A DNA stretch of 64,000 bases from Streptomyces sp. NRRL S-337 (GCF_000720175.1 NZ_JOIX01000007.1:95723-159722), one strand, 5' to 3'; shown: positions 42,926-51,896, counted from the stretch's first letter. Made by a program: numbers and translations. Notes: generated by a model not told the origin, from the letters alone.

Positions 42926-43258
42926 ATGTCCGCCGCGTTCAGGCGGTCACCCGCAGCCCAGGCCGCCCGCCTGCGGAGGACCAGCGGCCCGCGGACGCAC
43001 GACTCCCGGACACACAGCCCGCGGACGCACGGCTCCCGGACGCACGGGCTGCGGATACTCGGCTTGCGGATACCCCGGCCGCGCACGCGCGGTCTGCGGG
43101 CGCGGCTGCCGTGGTGGGCGCTGGCGCTGCCGGTGGTTTCCTTCATGGCCCTGTTGGCGGTCGTGGCGAGCCCCGCCCGGGCGAGTGCGGCGAGCGCCCC
43201 GCAGGGGTTCGCGGTGCTGCTCCAGTACCTCGCGGGAATCCTCCGGATAGGCGCCTGA
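42926..43258 (+). CDS. Small membrane protein with an RTH repeat
   Basis: The ATG at 42926, with ACGGAGG upstream, gives 110 residues. Residues 20-55 are a basic repeat in which RTH recurs four times (RTHDS, RTHSP, RTHGS, RTHGL) and turns into LGLRIPRPRTR, produced by tandem DNA repeats of about 12-24 bases. The C-terminal half has one helix (residues about 60-82), then ASPARASAASA and a short amphipathic end, as in small exported proteins. I do not recognise it. It may be a membrane protein whose repeated arm varies between strains. Confidence 0.6.
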   Translation: MSAAFRRSPAAQAARLRRTSGPRTHDSRTHSPRTHGSRTHGLRILGLRIPRPRTRGLRARLPWWALALPVVSFMALLAVVASPARASAASAPQGFAVLLQYLAGILRIGA

Positions 43259-43344
43259 GCGCCCCGGTTGCCCGCCGTCACCCTGCAGGGGGAGCGCTTC
43301 AACACCCCGCGCCCCGCGCCGCCTTTCGTGCGAAGCTGGGACGC

Positions 43345-43863
43345 ATGAGCGTCGATACACCCCGCCGGATTGTCCTCCTCCGCCATGCCAAGGCCGAATG
43401 GTCGGAGACCAGCGATCATGAGCGTCCGCTCGCCGAGCGCGGCCGCAAGGACGCCCCCGTCGCCGGCCGCTGGCTGGCCGGTTCGGGCGTCACCCCCGAC
43501 CTGACGTTGTGCTCGACGTCGACGCGCACCCGCGAGACATGGAAGCTCGCCGTCCATGAACTCCCCCAGCGCCCCAAGACCGTCTATGACGAGCGGATTT
43601 ACGAGGCCTCCCTGGGCGAGCTGATCGCCCTGCTCAACGAGACCTCGGACGATGTCACCGACCTCGTGCTGGTCGGGCACAACCCGGGTGTGCACGCCCT
43701 CGCGGACGCGCTGTCGGGGGAGGCCGACGGCGATCTGCTGCCGCGGATGAACCGCAGCGGCTTCCCGACGGCCGCGATCGCCGTGGTCGCCTTCAACGGC
43801 TCGTGGAAGTCGGTGGAGCACGGCGTCGGCCGGCTGATCGCGTACTGGACGCCGCAGGGCTGA
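43345..43863 (+). CDS. Histidine phosphatase (SixA-like)
   Basis: This 172-residue protein starts at the ATG at 43345. The histidine-phosphatase motif is LLRHAKAEW at residues 11-19 (RHG-like with His), and the second catalytic His sits in LVGHNPGVH near residue 112. The overall length and the absence of the phosphoglycerate-mutase insert fit SixA, which removes phosphate from phosphohistidine. The natural substrate is unknown. The stop is followed by degenerate tandem copies of its own 3' end. Confidence 0.85.
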   Translation: MSVDTPRRIVLLRHAKAEWSETSDHERPLAERGRKDAPVAGRWLAGSGVTPDLTLCSTSTRTRETWKLAVHELPQRPKTVYDERIYEASLGELIALLNETSDDVTDLVLVGHNPGVHALADALSGEADGDLLPRMNRSGFPTAAIAVVAFNGSWKSVEHGVGRLIAYWTPQG

Positions 43864-43960
43864 GTCCCCACCTCGCCCGGACGCCGCAGTACCGAGCCTC
43901 CCGCCCGGATGCGGCAAGGCCGAGCGCCCCGCCCGGACACCGCAGGGCTTGAGCCCCCGC
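43849..43960 (+). repeat. Degenerate tandem copies of the 3' end of the sixA-like gene
   Basis: The last codons and stop of the phosphatase gene plus 20 bases (43849-43880) are followed by three diverged copies at 43881-43908, 43909-43936 and 43937-43960, each keeping CGCCGCAG/GCGGCA...GAG...GCCCGG. The stop is inside copy one, so the copies are non-coding. Confidence 0.55.
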
Positions 43961-44049
43961 GCCGCGTCGGCGCCGCCAGGCCGAGGTCCCCGGCCCGGCA
44001 GCCGCCACCGTCCCACGGCGCGAGATGCCCGAGCGGGCCGGCAAACGGA

Positions 44050-44082
44050 AGCGGGGCCCCGGCACACCGCCGGGGCCCCGCT
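44050..44082. terminator. Bidirectional terminator between sixA-like and serB genes
   Basis: AGCGGGGCCCCGGC (44050-44063) and GCCGGGGCCCCGCT (44069-44082) are a perfect 14-bp stem with loop ACACC. Confidence 0.75.
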
Positions 44083-44245
44083 CATGCATCGGCCCGTCGC
44101 TCAGGGCTCACGTGCGGGCGCGTCCCTCAGGCTCGCCGCCCCGCGCCGCCGAGCCCTCCGGTCACCGGGGGCTCTCCTGGCCAAGCCGGCCACGCCCACC
44201 CCGCTCACGGCACCCACCCCGCTCACGGCGGTACGCGCCGCCCCG

Positions 44246-44360
44246 GCTCACCCACGTCTGTGCCGCCCCGGCGCACCCCACGCACGCGCTGCCACTGCTC
44301 GCCCCACGTCCGTGCCGCCCTCGCTCGCCCCACGTTCGTGCCGCCCCCGCTCGCCCCGCT
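44246..44360. repeat. Imperfect 26-base tandem repeat after serB
   Basis: Three to four units of about 26 bases, best seen as GCTCGCCCCACGTCCGTGCC and GCTCGCCCCACGTTCGTGCC followed by GCCC, run up to the serB stop at 44368. Together with the other repeat and the terminator they fill the 500-base gap; no gene is seen in it. Confidence 0.6.
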
Positions 44361-44367
44361 CGCCCGC

Positions 44368-45615
44368 TCACTCCGCGTGGGTGTCCGCCGCCTCGACCTC
44401 TTCGCGGGTGATGCCCAGCAGGTACAGCACGGTGTCCAGAAACGGCACGTTCACGGCCGTGTGCGCCGCCTCCCGCACCACCGGCTTGGCGTTGAAGGCG
44501 ACCCCGAGACCGGCCGCGTTGAGCATGTCGAGATCGTTGGCGCCGTCACCGATCGCCACGGTCTGGTCCAGCGGCACCCCGGCCTGGTGGGCGAAGTCCC
44601 GCAGCAGCCGCGCCTTGCCCGCCCGGTCCACGATGGGCCCGGTGACCCGGCCGGTGAGTTTGCCGTCGACGATCTCCAGGGTGTTGGCGTTGGCGAAGTC
44701 CAGCCCCAGTTCCTCCTGCAGCGCGTCGGTGACCTGGGTGAAACCGCCCGAGACGACGCCGACTTGATAGCCGAGCCGCTTCAGCGTCCGCACCAGGGTG
44801 CGGGCACCGGGGGTGAGCCGCACCTCCTTGCGCACCGCCTCCACCACCGACTCGTCGAGCCCCGCGAGCAGCTTGACCCGGGCGTGCAGCGACTGCTCGA
44901 AGTCCAGCTCACCGCGCATCGCGGCGGTGGTCACCTCGGCCACCTCGGCCTCGCAGCCCGCGTGCGCCGCGAACAGCTCGATGACCTCGTCCTGGATCAG
45001 CGTCGAGTCGACGTCCATCACGACCAGCCGCTGGGCCCGGCGCTGCAGCCCGGCCGCCACCACGGCGACGTCGACGCCCAGCTGCGCGGCCTCCAGGGCC
45101 AGTGCCGTACGCAGCGCCCCGGTGGCCGCACCGGAGACGGCGAATTCAACGGCGGTCACCGGATACTTGGCGAGCCGGAAAATACGGTCGATGTTGCCGC
45201 CGGTGGCCGTTATGGCGGCGGCGATGGCGGCGGTGGACTCCGCGGTGAGCGGGTGACCGAGCACAGTGACGTGCGAACGTCCGGTGCCGCGCGGACGGTT
45301 GTCACCCCGGCCGGAGATGATCTCCGCCTGGAGGTTCAGGGACTCGGCCCAGCTGTGCACGGTGGCCCGCAGGTCACCCTCGGAGGAGCCGCTGGTGCCC
45401 TCCCCGGGGGACGGGGTGGTGACCAGTGCGCACAGCGTGATGCGCCCCCGGGTCACGACCTGCTCGATGTCCACGACATCGACGGAGTAGGCGGCGAGGG
45501 TGTCGAAGAGACCTGCGGTGATGCCGGGCCGGTCCTTCCCGAAGATCTTCACGAGAAGGGTCGGTACGTCATCGCCCGGTACGGCGGTGGCAGGCGGGAT
45601 CTGCGATGCGCTCAT
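44368..45615 (-). CDS. serB: Phosphoserine phosphatase with ACT domain
   Basis: This 415-residue enzyme makes L-serine from phosphoserine. The N-terminal 190 residues hold two ACT-like segments (LLVKIFGKDRPGITAGLFDTL at residues 20-40), which bind amino acids for feedback control. The HAD phosphatase domain has the nucleophile motif VVMDVDSTLI with D201 and D203, then GVVSGGFTQVT (motif II) and AIGDGANDLDML (motif IV). The two-part layout matches mycobacterial SerB2. It is monocistronic, with a strong hairpin downstream. Confidence 0.96.
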   Translation of the reverse strand: MSASQIPPATAVPGDDVPTLLVKIFGKDRPGITAGLFDTLAAYSVDVVDIEQVVTRGRITLCALVTTPSPGEGTSGSSEGDLRATVHSWAESLNLQAEIISGRGDNRPRGTGRSHVTVLGHPLTAESTAAIAAAITATGGNIDRIFRLAKYPVTAVEFAVSGAATGALRTALALEAAQLGVDVAVVAAGLQRRAQRLVVMDVDSTLIQDEVIELFAAHAGCEAEVAEVTTAAMRGELDFEQSLHARVKLLAGLDESVVEAVRKEVRLTPGARTLVRTLKRLGYQVGVVSGGFTQVTDALQEELGLDFANANTLEIVDGKLTGRVTGPIVDRAGKARLLRDFAHQAGVPLDQTVAIGDGANDLDMLNAAGLGVAFNAKPVVREAAHTAVNVPFLDTVLYLLGITREEVEAADTHAE

Positions 45616-46226
45616 GGTGCCCTTACGTTAACCGCCGGGCCGTCGCGTCCGTACGGCTGTCCGGGGTTCGGACCGCGGCGGCACGGTCCGCCACCGGCCC
45701 GCGCCCCTCGCGGTGGCCCCGCCGGCCGCGGTCCCGGCGGGCCCGTCGATCGTTATGCAGTCGTGTCCGTCCCGCCCGGATCCGCAGGTCGGGACAACCC
45801 CGGCGGAAAGCCCAACCTCCTTGGCCCGCCGCGGGGTTCGGTACGCCGCGGCCGGCGCGTGCCGGGGGCGGAGCACACCCGGACCGCGAACGCGGCAGCC
45901 CGCGCACGCCCGGCCGGCGCACCGCGCACGCACCGCGGCCATGATCCGGATGTTGTCCGCTTCCTCCCATGATGCGGCTTCCGCGGCCGGTCCGCACGGC
46001 CTCCGGGGCCGTCCTGCACGGCGTCCCCGGCGCGGGCCGCCGCCCCGTCCGCGCACCCGCCCGTCCGGTACACCCGTAATCCGGTGATCCCTGCGGATCC
46101 ATGGGCTCTTCCCGTGCTCCGGGAGTGTTTGGCGGGCCCCGCGGAAACCGTCTGCACCCCGGCCCCGTCCCGGTTTCCGGTCCGCGGGCCGAGCCTGAAA
46201 TAGTTCCTCACGATGTTCGCCATCCC
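45616..46226. other. Gap of about 600 bases between serB and the FHA-ABC gene
   Basis: This region separates two divergent genes and is very G+C-rich. I see no credible reading frame and no repeat. It should hold the serB promoter near 45620-45650. Confidence 0.4.
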
Positions 46227-46232
46227 TAGACT
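46227..46232 (+). promoter_or_regulatory. -10 box for the FHA-ABC gene
   Basis: TAGACT at 46227-46232, with TTCCTC 17 bases upstream as a weak -35, places the transcription start near 46239. A GGGGGA ribosome site follows 7 bases before the ATG at 46266. Confidence 0.45.
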
Positions 46233-46265
46233 TCCCGCACAGGGCGTCACTCGGGGGACTATGTA

Positions 46266-48863
46266 ATGGGGCATGGAGTGCCTGAACTCGTACTCGAATT
46301 GAACGGAAGGACCTGGACGCTCGATCCGTCCCGGTCCTACAACGTGGGCCGTGATCCGCAGGGCGACATGGTGCTCGACGACGCCAGGGTCTCCTGGCGC
46401 CACGCCACCGTGCGATGGGGCGGCCGCAGCTGGATCATCGAAGACCACGGCAGCACCAACGGCACCTACGTCCAGGGCCAGCGGATCCACCAGACGGAGA
46501 TCGGCCCCGGCTCGGCCGTGCATCTGGGCAACGCCACCGACGGCCCCCGGCTGACCCTGTCCGCCGCCGCGCCGGCCGCCGACGCCTTCCACGCGCAGTC
46601 CGCGATGACGCCACAGCAGCAGCCGGCCGCCCAGGCGTGGCAGGCGCCGCCCGCGCACCAGGCGCCGGGCCGGCAGTCGCCCGTTCACCCGCAGCCGCCC
46701 GCCCAGCAGGGCTGGCAGGCGCCGCCGCAGGGCCAGCAGCCGCCGTACGTCCCGCCCCAGCAGGCCGTACCCCAGCAGCCCCAGCAGGGCGTCCCCCCGC
46801 AGCAGGCCCGCCGGCCCCAGCAGCGCTCGGCGCCCCACGCCGGCGGCGCACCGGCCGGCGACCGCAGCCCGACCACCTTCCACCGCCTCGACATGGACCG
46901 GGTGATGCGGATCGGCCGTGCGCTGGAGAACGAGCTGGTCGTCTCCGACCTCCAGGTCTCCCGCTACCACGCCGAATTCCACGCCACCCCCGACGGCCGC
47001 TTCGAGATCCGCGACCTCGGCAGCCACAACGGCACCTACGTCAACGGCCAGCCGGTCCCCAAGTCCGGCAAGGCCCCGGTCGGTCCGAACGACATCATCG
47101 GCGTCGGCCACTCCACGTTCCGGCTGGTCGGCGACCGCCTGGAGGAGTTCGTCGACACCGGCGAGGTCTCCTTCTCGGCCCGTCACCTCACGGTCACCGT
47201 CGAGGGCGGCAAGCAGATCCTCAAGGACGTCTCCTTCGGCGTCCCGGAGAAGTCGCTGATCGCGGTCATCGGCCCGTCCGGCTCCGGCAAGTCGACGCTG
47301 CTCAAGGCGCTCACCGGCTACCGCCCCGCCGACCAGGGCGACGTCCTCTACGACAACCGCAACCTCTACAAGCAGTTCGCCGAGCTGCGCCAGCGCATCG
47401 GCCTGGTTCCGCAGGACGACATCCTGCACAAGGAACTGACGGTCCAGAAGGCACTGCGCTACGCCGCCAAGCTCCGGTTCCCCGGCGACACCGCGGAGTC
47501 CGAGCGCGAGGCCCGGATCGACGAGGTGCTGCACGAGCTCAAGCTCCACGTGCACAAGGACAAGAAGGTCACCTCGCTCTCGGGCGGCCAGCGCAAGCGC
47601 GTCTCGGTGGCCCTGGAGCTGCTGACCAAGCCGTCGCTGATCTTCCTGGACGAGCCCACCTCGGGCCTCGACCCGGGCATGGACCGCGATGTGATGCAGC
47701 TGCTGCGCGGCCTCGCCGACGACGGCCGTACGGTCCTGGTCGTCACCCACTCCGTGGCCGAACTCGGCCTCTGCGACAAGCTGCTGGTGATGGCACCGGG
47801 CGGTGGCGTGGCCTACTTCGGCCCGCCCGAGGAGGCGCTGAACTTCTTCCAGTACGACACCTGGGCGGACGTCTTCTCGGCCTTCGAGAACTACCGCGAC
47901 TACGACTGGATGGGCCGCTGGCGCGGCTCCCCGCACTTCCAGATGTACGCCGCCGACATCGACGCCACCGCCCCGCAGTCGGTGTCCATCCAGCCGCCGC
48001 CGGCCCGCATGCAGAAGTCCCAGAGCTGGGGCTCGCAGCTGTGGACGCTGATGCGGCGGTATGTCTCGGTGCTCGCCTCCGACCGCGGCTTCCTGGGGCT
48101 GATGCTGATCCTGCCGGCGGTGCTCGGCGTGGTCTCGATGCTGATCCCCAGCGACTACGGCCTCGGCTACGGCCCGCTGAACCGGCACCGCACCAACCGC
48201 GACGCCAGCACGATCATGCTGATCCTCGCGGTCGGCATGTGCTTCTCCGGCGCCGCCAACTCGGTGCGTGAGCTGATCAAGGAACGGGTCATCTACGAGC
48301 GTGAACGGGCCACCGGCCTGTCGCGGTCGGCGTATCTGATGTCCAAGGTGATCGTGCTGGGCGTGGTGACCGCGGTCCAGGGCGTGATCATCGCGGCGAT
48401 CGGCTTCTCGACCCGGAACATGCCCACCGAGGGCCTGATCCTCCCCAAGGCCCCGGCGGTCGAGATGGCGCTGGCGATCATCGCGCTGGGCTTCACCTCG
48501 ATGATGTTCGGCCTGATCATCTCCGCGCTGGTCAAGACCGCCGAGAAGACCATGCCGCTGCTGGTCATGTTCGCCATCGTCCAGGTGGTCTTCACCGGCG
48601 TGCTCTTCCAGCTCTTCGACACCCTCGGCGTCGCCCAGGTCGCCTGGCTGATGCCGTCCCGCTGGGCGGTCGCCGCGATGGGCGCGACGGCCGACATGAA
48701 CACCCTGCTGCCGTGGGAGCTGGGCAACCCCGACCCGCTGTGGAAGCACCAGACCGGCGTCTACGTGATGGACATGATCATCCTGATCAGCCTCGGCGTC
48801 GGGTTGGCCTTCGTCGTCGCGCGGCTGCTGCGCCGCCACGAGCCGGAGGTCATGCGCAAGTAG
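46266..48863 (+). CDS. FHA-domain ABC transporter (Rv1747-like)
   Basis: This 865-residue exporter fuses two FHA phosphothreonine-binding domains to an ABCG-type half transporter. FHA1 covers residues about 7-95 (GRDPQGDMVL, RVSWRHA, STNGTYV); a Gln/Pro-rich linker follows (about 105-205); FHA2 spans 210-295 (SRYHAEF, SHNGTYVNG). The ATPase domain (305-540) has GPSGSGKST, LSGGQRKRVSVAL and FLDEPTSGLDPGM. The last 260 residues hold six membrane helices. In Mycobacterium tuberculosis Rv1747 the FHA domains bind the kinase PknF and control export, so kinase control is expected here. Substrate unknown, probably a lipid or cell-wall compound. Confidence 0.93.
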   Translation: MGHGVPELVLELNGRTWTLDPSRSYNVGRDPQGDMVLDDARVSWRHATVRWGGRSWIIEDHGSTNGTYVQGQRIHQTEIGPGSAVHLGNATDGPRLTLSAAAPAADAFHAQSAMTPQQQPAAQAWQAPPAHQAPGRQSPVHPQPPAQQGWQAPPQGQQPPYVPPQQAVPQQPQQGVPPQQARRPQQRSAPHAGGAPAGDRSPTTFHRLDMDRVMRIGRALENELVVSDLQVSRYHAEFHATPDGRFEIRDLGSHNGTYVNGQPVPKSGKAPVGPNDIIGVGHSTFRLVGDRLEEFVDTGEVSFSARHLTVTVEGGKQILKDVSFGVPEKSLIAVIGPSGSGKSTLLKALTGYRPADQGDVLYDNRNLYKQFAELRQRIGLVPQDDILHKELTVQKALRYAAKLRFPGDTAESEREARIDEVLHELKLHVHKDKKVTSLSGGQRKRVSVALELLTKPSLIFLDEPTSGLDPGMDRDVMQLLRGLADDGRTVLVVTHSVAELGLCDKLLVMAPGGGVAYFGPPEEALNFFQYDTWADVFSAFENYRDYDWMGRWRGSPHFQMYAADIDATAPQSVSIQPPPARMQKSQSWGSQLWTLMRRYVSVLASDRGFLGLMLILPAVLGVVSMLIPSDYGLGYGPLNRHRTNRDASTIMLILAVGMCFSGAANSVRELIKERVIYERERATGLSRSAYLMSKVIVLGVVTAVQGVIIAAIGFSTRNMPTEGLILPKAPAVEMALAIIALGFTSMMFGLIISALVKTAEKTMPLLVMFAIVQVVFTGVLFQLFDTLGVAQVAWLMPSRWAVAAMGATADMNTLLPWELGNPDPLWKHQTGVYVMDMIILISLGVGLAFVVARLLRRHEPEVMRK

Positions 48864-48883
48864 CGCCCGGCCCGTACGCATGC

Positions 48884-48923
48884 GCCGAGGGGCGGCACCC
48901 GACTGCGGGTGCCGCCCCTCGGC
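48884..48923. terminator. Perfect 18-bp terminator hairpin
   Basis: GCCGAGGGGCGGCACCCG (48884-48901) pairs exactly with 48906-48923; loop ACTG. It stops the FHA-ABC transcript and the convergent transglycosylase gene. Confidence 0.8.
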
Positions 48924-48962
48924 GGTGTGTGCGCGTCCCCCTGCGCAACGTCAACCGGTGGC

Positions 48963-49736
48963 TCAGTAGGCGGAGTTGACGTTGTCCATCGAGCCGTACT
49001 TGTCGGCCGCGTAGTTGCAGGCCGCGGTGATGTTGGCGACCGGGTCGTAGATGTTCCAGGAGGTGCCCGCGACGTGGTACGTCTTGAAGGTCGGGTCGAT
49101 CACCTGCAGCAGGCCCTTGGACGGGATGCCGTTCTGGGCGTTGATGTCCCAGAGGTTGATCGCCATCGGGTTGCCGGAGGACTCCCGGATGATGTTCCGG
49201 TAGATGCCGTTGTACGAGCCGGGGATGCCCTTCTGGGCCATGACGTGCAGCGACTCGCGGATCCAGCCGTCGAGGTTGTTCGGGTAGGTCTTCACGGCCG
49301 GCTTCGGCGCGGCGGCCGGGACCGCGGTGCGGACCGCGGAGCGGCTCGCGGCCTGCTTCGCCTTGCGCTCCTTCTCGGCCTTGGCCTTCGCCGCGGCGGC
49401 GGCCTTGGCCTTGGCGGCCTTCTCGGCGGCGGCCTTCTTCGCAGCTGCCTTCTTCGCGGCGGCCTGCTTCGCGGCGGCCGCGGCCTCGGCCTTGCCCTTG
49501 GCGGCGGAGGCGTCGGCCTGCTTGGCGATGGTGGCCTGCTGGGCCCTGGCGGCCGTACCGACGGCGCTGAAGGCGACCGGCTTGACGTTCTCGATCGCGG
49601 TGGCCTGGGTCTTGCCCTGATCGGCGTCCGCACCCGGAACGGCGGCGAAGATCAGAGCTGCGGCACCGGCTGCAGCGACACCGGCGACACCGAGCTTGTG
49701 CGACCGGTTGAAGCGGGAAAGAGCGTGCTTGGGCAT
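48963..49736 (-). CDS. Secreted transglycosylase (SLT fold) with Ala/Lys coiled region
   Basis: The ATG at 49736 gives 257 residues. A basic signal peptide with a hydrophobic stretch (residues about 15-34, ending GADAD) is followed by a long Ala/Lys helix (about 65-140, repeats of AAKKAAAKK and AEKERKAK) that could bind the cell wall. The C-terminal 110 residues are a lysozyme-like transglycosylase domain: WIRESLHVMAQKGIP, IIRESSGNPMAINLWDINAQ (catalytic Glu), KGLLQVIDPTFKTYH and ANITAACNYAADKYGS. Such enzymes remodel peptidoglycan in hyphal growth or spore germination. The 300-base leader contains nested inverted repeats. Confidence 0.9.
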   Translation of the reverse strand: MPKHALSRFNRSHKLGVAGVAAAGAAALIFAAVPGADADQGKTQATAIENVKPVAFSAVGTAARAQQATIAKQADASAAKGKAEAAAAAKQAAAKKAAAKKAAAEKAAKAKAAAAAKAKAEKERKAKQAASRSAVRTAVPAAAPKPAVKTYPNNLDGWIRESLHVMAQKGIPGSYNGIYRNIIRESSGNPMAINLWDINAQNGIPSKGLLQVIDPTFKTYHVAGTSWNIYDPVANITAACNYAADKYGSMDNVNSAY

Positions 49737-49873
49737 GGCGGGACAGACCTTCCGAAGGGGGACGTCGCACGGGCCTTGAGCGGCGGCCAACGCCGAGTTC
49801 TGACCACGGCGCCGAGCGACGAGGGCCATTCTTAGCGGCCGAAAATTGCCCCGGCAAAGGTGTGACGTACGAT

Positions 49874-49977
49874 CCGGGTTAGTGGAACCAGTAGCGGGAA
49901 TATCGCATCCGGAATGGATAAATCCCTGGTCAGATGCGATTTCACCGGCCACTAACCCGGGTCGTAAGTGATTTACG
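49874..49977 (-). promoter_or_regulatory. Nested inverted repeats in the leader of the transglycosylase gene
   Basis: CCGGGTTAGTGG (49874-49885) and CCACTAACCCGG (49949-49960) are perfect inverse copies; inside them, ATCGCATC (49902-49909) and GATGCGAT (49933-49940) pair as well. A third small repeat, CGTAA/TTACG, lies at 49963-49977. The whole makes a large cruciform or RNA stem in a stretch less rich in G+C than usual. Related genes in streptomycetes are known to have c-di-AMP (ydaO) riboswitches, but this sequence does not show that consensus. Confidence 0.55.
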
Positions 49978-50050
49978 CCCTATTGGCGGCGTCACAGCCC
50001 GAAGGGGAAGGTCTCGCCATCAGTAATTGCAAACGCACAGCCCGTATGCG

Positions 50051-50752
50051 CTAGATCTCGACCAGCACCTGATCCAGGCTCTTCCGTACCAAATCGGGCA
50101 CTTCGCACTCCGGTGCCGGGTAGCCCACCGGGATCACCGCGAACGCCTTCTCGTTCGCCGGCGGCCCCAGCACCTCCTGCAGGAACCGCATCGGGCTGGG
50201 CGTGTGCACCAGCGCCGCCAGCCCCGACAGATGCAGCGCGGACAGCAGCATGCCGACCGCGATCCCCACCGACTCGTCGACGTAGTAGTGCTTGCGCCTG
50301 CTGCCGTCCGGACCCAGCCAGTGGCGCTGCTGGAAGACGACGATCAGGTGCGGCGCATCGGTCAGATGCGGCTTGATCTCGTCCGTGCCCAGCGGCCGCA
50401 GGGCGGCCAGCCACTCCTCGCCCAGCCGCCCCCGGTAGGAGCGGCGCTCCTCGGCCTCCGCCGCCGCCCTGATCCGGCGCCGCACCTCGGGGTCCTTGAC
50501 CAGGACGAACGTCCAGGGCTGCTGATGTGCCCCGGACGGGGCGGTCGCCGCACAGGCGATCGCGTCCTTCACCACCTGCTCCGGCACCGGGTCGGCGGCG
50601 AACTGCCGGACCGTGCGCCGCCGGCCCATCCGCTCCCGCAGCGCGGCGGCCCGGGCCAGCGACTCGGCCACGGGCATCCGCGCGGGCCGGTACGGCACCG
50701 GCCGGTAGGGCTCACCGTGGGTCGGCGTCCAGTTCCTCGTGGAGTGCGACAT
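50051..50752 (-). CDS. Nitroreductase family protein
   Basis: This 233-residue FMN-dependent reductase has the family motifs RRTVRQFAADPVPEQVV at residues about 45-61, ATAPSGAHQQPWTFVLV near 70-86 and the middle KHYYVDESVGIAVGMLLSALHLSGLAAL, then PVGYPA near the C-terminus. Family members reduce nitro compounds, quinones or act in BluB- and IYD-like reactions. The ATG at 50752 overlaps the 3' end of the queA-like gene by 41 bases on the same strand, so co-translation is likely. The position next to an orphan queA suggests a link, but none is established. Confidence 0.85.
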   Translation of the reverse strand: MSHSTRNWTPTHGEPYRPVPYRPARMPVAESLARAAALRERMGRRRTVRQFAADPVPEQVVKDAIACAATAPSGAHQQPWTFVLVKDPEVRRRIRAAAEAEERRSYRGRLGEEWLAALRPLGTDEIKPHLTDAPHLIVVFQQRHWLGPDGSRRKHYYVDESVGIAVGMLLSALHLSGLAALVHTPSPMRFLQEVLGPPANEKAFAVIPVGYPAPECEVPDLVRKSLDQVLVEI

Positions 50753-51896
50753 GCACCGAGTCTCGGACCCGGTCCGGCAGCAGCAGATGCAGATCGCCGA
50801 ATTCGTGCCACAGGTAGCGCCGCTCCACCGCCGCCTCGTACGCCCGCTCCAGCGCGGCCCGGTCCGCGGCCGCCGACGCCACCGCCCGCAGCATCAGCAG
50901 ATGGGAGGCGGTCGGCTCGTGCAGCCCGGTGAGCAGGCCGTCCACCGCCCGCACCCCGCGCTCCGGCGTCACCACCAGGTCCGTCCACCCGGCCGCGGCC
51001 CGCACCCGCCCGTCCGCACCGGTCGCCGACTCCAGCGCCCGTACGGCCGTCGTGCCCACCGCGACGATCCGGCCCCCGGCGGCCCTCGGCGCCACCCTGC
51101 GGCGGGCCCGTGCGGCGTTCACCAGCCATGCCGTCGCCGCCGGCACCGCGAAGCGCTCCGGGTACGGCGGCTCGAACGCCTCCGCCGACGCCACCCCCGT
51201 GTGCAGCGAGATCGGCGCGAACTGCACCCCCCGGCTCACCAGCCGCGCCACCAGCTCCGCGGTGAACGGCCGGGCCGCGCTCGGCATCTCCGCGCTGCCG
51301 GCGCCGGGGGAGTCCACCGCGAACACCGTCCGGTACGCGGTCAGCGGCTGGTCCCGGTCGGTGTAGCCGTACCGGATCGGCCGCCCGTGCCGCCGCAGCA
51401 GCTCCGGCACCCGCAGCCCGGACGGCCGCGCCCACCACAGCCGTACGCCTCCCGGGTCCACCGGTGCCTCCAGGGTCAGCCGCGCGCCGCCGGGCAGCCG
51501 CACCACCGTGCCGGGCGGACCGCCTGGCCGCGGCAGGGTGCTGCCCCGGCCGTCCGGACTGCGCAGCTCCACCGCCCAGCAGCCGGCCACCGCCCGGCCC
51601 GCCGGATGCCACCGGTCGGCCCTGGTCGAGAAGTGCACCACCACCGGCTCGCCGCGCCCCCGGCCGTCCCCGGTCCGGCCGTCCACCGCCGCCGGCAGCG
51701 TCCGTGAGGTGTTCACCACCAGCACGTCCCCGGCCCCGAGCAACTCCGGCAGCTCCCGGAAGAGGTGATGGGCGGGCTCCCGCGTCCCCCGGCTCACCAG
51801 CAGCCGTACGTCGTCCCGGCCGAGACCCGGGCCGCGCTGCTCGGCCGGCACCCGTGCCGACAGCTCCGCCGGGACCCGCAGCGCCCCGGTGATCAC
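50712..51896 (-). CDS. queA: QueA-like S-adenosylmethionine:tRNA ribosyltransferase-isomerase
   Basis: The GTG at 51896 gives 394 residues. Family features include DVLVVNTSRTLPA in the first barrel, RPFTAELVARLVSRGVQFAPISLHTGVASAEAF in the middle and ERFAVPAATAWLVNAAR, then RIVAVGTTAVRALES and TDLVVTPERGVRAVDGLLTGLHEPTASHLLML. True QueA makes epoxyqueuosine in tRNA; the other queuosine genes are not in this window, and streptomycetes normally lack a full pathway, so the substrate may differ. The gene overlaps the SDR stop by 4 bases and continues directly into the nitroreductase. Confidence 0.85.
   Translation of the reverse strand: MITGALRVPAELSARVPAEQRGPGLGRDDVRLLVSRGTREPAHHLFRELPELLGAGDVLVVNTSRTLPAAVDGRTGDGRGRGEPVVVHFSTRADRWHPAGRAVAGCWAVELRSPDGRGSTLPRPGGPPGTVVRLPGGARLTLEAPVDPGGVRLWWARPSGLRVPELLRRHGRPIRYGYTDRDQPLTAYRTVFAVDSPGAGSAEMPSAARPFTAELVARLVSRGVQFAPISLHTGVASAEAFEPPYPERFAVPAATAWLVNAARARRRVAPRAAGGRIVAVGTTAVRALESATGADGRVRAAAGWTDLVVTPERGVRAVDGLLTGLHEPTASHLLMLRAVASAAADRAALERAYEAAVERRYLWHEFGDLHLLLPDRVRDSVHVALHEELDADPR

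Noticed and set aside
45753..48881. Minus-strand frame of over 1000 residues opposite the FHA-ABC gene
   Set aside because: It is a high-GC shadow full of Gly, Arg and Asp; the plus-strand gene shows clear domains.
49737..50050. c-di-AMP (ydaO) riboswitch in front of the transglycosylase gene
   Set aside because: Expected for this type of gene, but the conserved loops of that riboswitch were not found, only the inverted repeats.
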